Origin: Actinomycetes bacterium
Lineage (GTDB): Bacteria; Actinomycetota; Acidimicrobiia; Acidimicrobiales; Microtrichaceae
Assembly (NCBI GenBank): GCA_023437745.1
Contig: JAEZFI010000069.1
Location: 1-6,231 of the forward strand
Direction: 5' to 3'
Length of the DNA stretch: 6,231 nucleotides
The position numbers and the translations under genes were made by a program. This document shows positions 4,178 to 6,231 of the stretch, in pieces; positions within the stretch are counted from its first letter, which is position 1; every line of letters starts with the position of its first letter. The notes below the pieces were generated by a model. That model was not told the DNA's origin. It made no database searches and saw nothing but the letters and a program-made list of their open reading frames with translations.

Positions 4178-6231
4178 CGTCCACCGTGCCCGTCGAGGCG
4201 CGCCGAGCGGAGTCGGGGGTCGGCTCGGTCGAGCGGGCTGCGGAGGTGGCGACCGCACTCGTGTCGGTCACGCTCGTCGCCACGACGGCTCGCCTGTTCA
4301 CCGACGCGAGCCCGGTCCCGAAGTGGATCGTCATCGTGCTCGCGATCCACGCCGTGGGCTACCTCACCCGTCGGGCGGGCCTGCGCGCCGGGTGGTCGCT
4401 CCTGGCGCACGCCGTCGTCGGGATCCTCGTGATCTCCTGGTCCTACCTGGGCTTCGCCCTGCAGTTCGGGGTGCCGACCTCGCGCACCATCGACGCCGCA
4501 CGCGCCGCCGTCGAGGAGAGCTTCGTCGACTTCCGGACCCTCGTGGCGCCGGTCGAGCCCTCCCTCGGCTTCGAGCTGGTGCTGGCGACGGCGTTCGCGA
4601 TCTTCGCCTCGTTCACCCAGCTCGCCTCGTTCCGGGGGCGGGCGCCGATGCAGGCGATCCTTCCGCCGGCAGGTGCCTTCGTGGCGATGTCGGTCTTCGC
4701 GTTGGACCGCCACACCGCCCTGGCCACCGGCGCGTTCCTGGGCGCCGTGCTGCTCCACCTGAGCTGCCACCGGACGTTGCGGCTGTCACGGGAGCGCTGG
4801 GCGACGGGGGTCGAGCGAGGTGCGTGGTCGCTGATCGGCACGGCCGCGGTGATCATCGCCGGGGCGTCGTTGCTGGGGGCGCTCGCCGGCCCGGCGCTGC
4901 CCGGGGCCGGGGACGACGCCGTCGTCGACCTCCGAGCGATCGGCCGGCGCAGCCCACCGCTCGAGGTGGGCAACCCGCTGGTCGGCGTGACCAACCTGCT
5001 CGGGGCGCAGTCGGACCGCGAGATGTTCCGGGTCAGCTCTCCCGACCCGACCTACTGGCGTCTCACCGCGCTCGAGACGTACGACCCGTTCGACCAGCAG
5101 TGGAAGACTCGCCGCTCCTACGCCGACGTGGGCTCCGGCGACACGCTGCGCCCGTCGACCGCCATCCCCTCCCCTGCCGTCGTGAGCTACGACGTCCGGG
5201 TCGTCGACCTGCCCGGCGTGTGGCTCCCCTCGCCGTACAGCGCCGACCGGGTCACCGCCGACGTCGAGCTCCGCTACGACGACGACAGCGGCAGCGTGAT
5301 CGTCGGCGGCTCGGAGGGACTCCCGCCCGTCGAGTACCGGGTGCGCGCCTCGGTCCCCTCCCCCGACCCGGCCGACGCGCCCGACGGCGTCGACGCGGCG
5401 GACGTGCCCGCCGAGTACAGCGAGGACCCGTTCCTGACCCCCGAGGCGATGGAGTGGCTGCGGGAGGTCGAGCGCTCGCTCCCGCCGGACGCCAACCTGG
5501 CCGAGCGCGCCCGCGTCCTCCAGGACGCGTTCCGCCAGTTCACCTACGACCTCGACGTGGACTACTCGAGCCAGGCCGACCCCGTGGCGGCGTTCCTGCG
5601 GGAACGTCGTGGCTTCTGCCAGCAGTTCGCCTCGGTGTTCGCCCAGATGGCCCGGGTGTGGGGTGTGCCGTCGCGGGTCGCGGTGGGGTTCACCTGGGGC
5701 GACGTGGCGTCGGTGCCCGATGCCGACGGCACGATCCCGTTCGTCGTCCGGGGACGCAACGCCCACGCGTGGCCCGAGCTCTACCTGGGCCGGACCCTTG
5801 GTTGGGTGGCGTTCGAGCCGACCCCTGGACGCGGCAACCCGTCCTCCAGCGAGATGACCGGCGTGAGCGCTGCCCAGGAGCCGCCGCCGTCGCCGATCGA
5901 GACGCCGGCGCCCACCACGACCGTCGCCGGGACGGGCGAGGTCCCACCTCCCATCCTCCCGACGACGACCACGACCCTCGCCCCCTCCCCCACCCCGGAG
6001 ACCACGGGTCCGGAAGCCGAGGCCGACGGCGGACCGTCCTGGTGGACGACCGTGCTCACCTGGATCGCGGCGATCGTGCTGGGTGCCGCCGTGGTGCTCG
6101 GCGTGTGGATCGGCGGTGTCGCCTGGCGCCGCGGACGACGTCACCGGGCGGCGGTGTCCGCCGCGGCGCGGGTGGAGCTGGCGTGGGAGGACAGCCGGGC
6201 GGGGCTCGCCCACGCCGGAGCGATCCAGCGC
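4174..6231 (+). CDS. Transglutaminase-like membrane protein (TgpA/DUF3488 type), 3' end outside the window
   Basis: 686 residues are visible with no stop. About seven hydrophobic segments (near 22-42, 51-65, 74-96, 133-153, 160-177, 181-198, 217-241) form the DUF3488/TgpA N-terminal region. An extracytoplasmic stretch follows (YWRLTALETYDPF at 294-306). The transglutaminase-like core carries Cys482 in RGFCQQFASVF, His531 in RNAHAWPELY and Glu548 in GWVAFEPTPG. A Thr/Pro-rich linker spans about 566-621 (PTTTTTLAPSPTPE). A membrane segment lies at about 623-651, followed by a basic stretch and the beginning of what looks like a DUF4129 tail (VELAWEDSRAGLAHAG), cut by the edge. With a cytosolic N-terminus this puts the Cys-His-Glu core outside and the tail inside. 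The activity could be protease, amidase or transglutaminase; the substrate is unknown. The ATG overlaps the DUF58 stop as ATGA, indicating translational coupling. Confidence 0.94.
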   Translation, partial: MTSTVPVEARRAESGVGSVERAAEVATALVSVTLVATTARLFTDASPVPKWIVIVLAIHAVGYLTRRAGLRAGWSLLAHAVVGILVISWSYLGFALQFGVPTSRTIDAARAAVEESFVDFRTLVAPVEPSLGFELVLATAFAIFASFTQLASFRGRAPMQAILPPAGAFVAMSVFALDRHTALATGAFLGAVLLHLSCHRTLRLSRERWATGVERGAWSLIGTAAVIIAGASLLGALAGPALPGAGDDAVVDLRAIGRRSPPLEVGNPLVGVTNLLGAQSDREMFRVSSPDPTYWRLTALETYDPFDQQWKTRRSYADVGSGDTLRPSTAIPSPAVVSYDVRVVDLPGVWLPSPYSADRVTADVELRYDDDSGSVIVGGSEGLPPVEYRVRASVPSPDPADAPDGVDAADVPAEYSEDPFLTPEAMEWLREVERSLPPDANLAERARVLQDAFRQFTYDLDVDYSSQADPVAAFLRERRGFCQQFASVFAQMARVWGVPSRVAVGFTWGDVASVPDADGTIPFVVRGRNAHAWPELYLGRTLGWVAFEPTPGRGNPSSSEMTGVSAAQEPPPSPIETPAPTTTVAGTGEVPPPILPTTTTTLAPSPTPETTGPEAEADGGPSWWTTVLTWIAAIVLGAAVVLGVWIGGVAWRRGRRHRAAVSAAARVELAWEDSRAGLAHAGAIQR

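Noticed and set aside
1984..4770. A 928-codon open frame on the minus strand across MoxR, DUF58 and part of the transglutaminase gene
   Set aside because: Its translation is low-complexity, rich in Arg, Gly, His, Pro and Ser with no recognisable domain. It lies opposite three genes with clear family motifs and is a by-product of high GC at third codon positions.
5878..6012. Locally repetitive ACG/ACC and CCC-rich DNA that might be a tandem repeat
   Set aside because: It encodes the Thr/Pro-rich linker of the transglutaminase protein. The unit is irregular and in frame, so it is protein composition and not a separate DNA repeat.
4786..6213. A 475-codon open frame on the minus strand opposite the transglutaminase gene
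   Set aside because: It is Arg/Gly/Asp/His-rich without domains, and its only complexity mirrors the codons of the sense gene.

Overview
The window is GC-rich (about 70% by eye, with G/C at most third codon positions) and almost entirely coding. Codon use, the gene content and the TANNNT-type promoter elements suggest a high-GC actinobacterium. The Thr/Pro-rich linker in the last gene and the acyl-CoA dehydrogenase subtype would fit Acidimicrobiia or a related lineage, but this placement is a guess and not demonstrated.

There are five protein genes in two divergent blocks. On the minus strand, from the middle towards the left edge, lie a ROK-family sugar kinase (1065-1961) and, 30 bases further on, an acyl-CoA dehydrogenase (1-1034, 3' end beyond the window). 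On the plus strand, running to the right edge, lie a MoxR-type AAA+ ATPase (1999-2985), a DUF58 membrane protein (3002-4177) and a transglutaminase-like membrane protein of the TgpA/DUF3488 type (4174-6231, 3' end beyond the window). The two blocks diverge from a 37-base gap (1962-1998). No gene-free stretch approaches 300 bases. I see no tRNA, rRNA, CRISPR array, insertion sequence or convincing terminator.

The plus-strand block is the well-known MoxR / DUF58 / transglutaminase operon type. A cytosolic AAA+ ATPase probably acts on, or with, the DUF58 protein, whose soluble domain should face the cytosol. The third protein should place a Cys-His-acid domain outside the membrane, with a C-terminal DUF4129-like tail back in the cytosol. 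The biological substrate of such actinobacterial operons is not established. The minus-strand genes look like ordinary carbon metabolism (sugar phosphorylation, and acyl-CoA oxidation) with no obvious functional link to the plus-strand operon.

The most interesting non-coding signal is the promoter layout. The ROK kinase and the dehydrogenase each have a TANNNT -10 element ending 6 or 7 bases before the start codon, with no Shine-Dalgarno sequence, which is the geometry of leaderless transcripts. The MoxR gene has a similar but less exact arrangement. The -10 candidates for the two divergent blocks overlap in the same small AT-rich patch. I found no new class of system here. The residue-level oddities are a His replacing the usual Glu of the ROK ExGH motif, a Glu at the third position of the transglutaminase triad, and a degenerate metal-site motif in DUF58.
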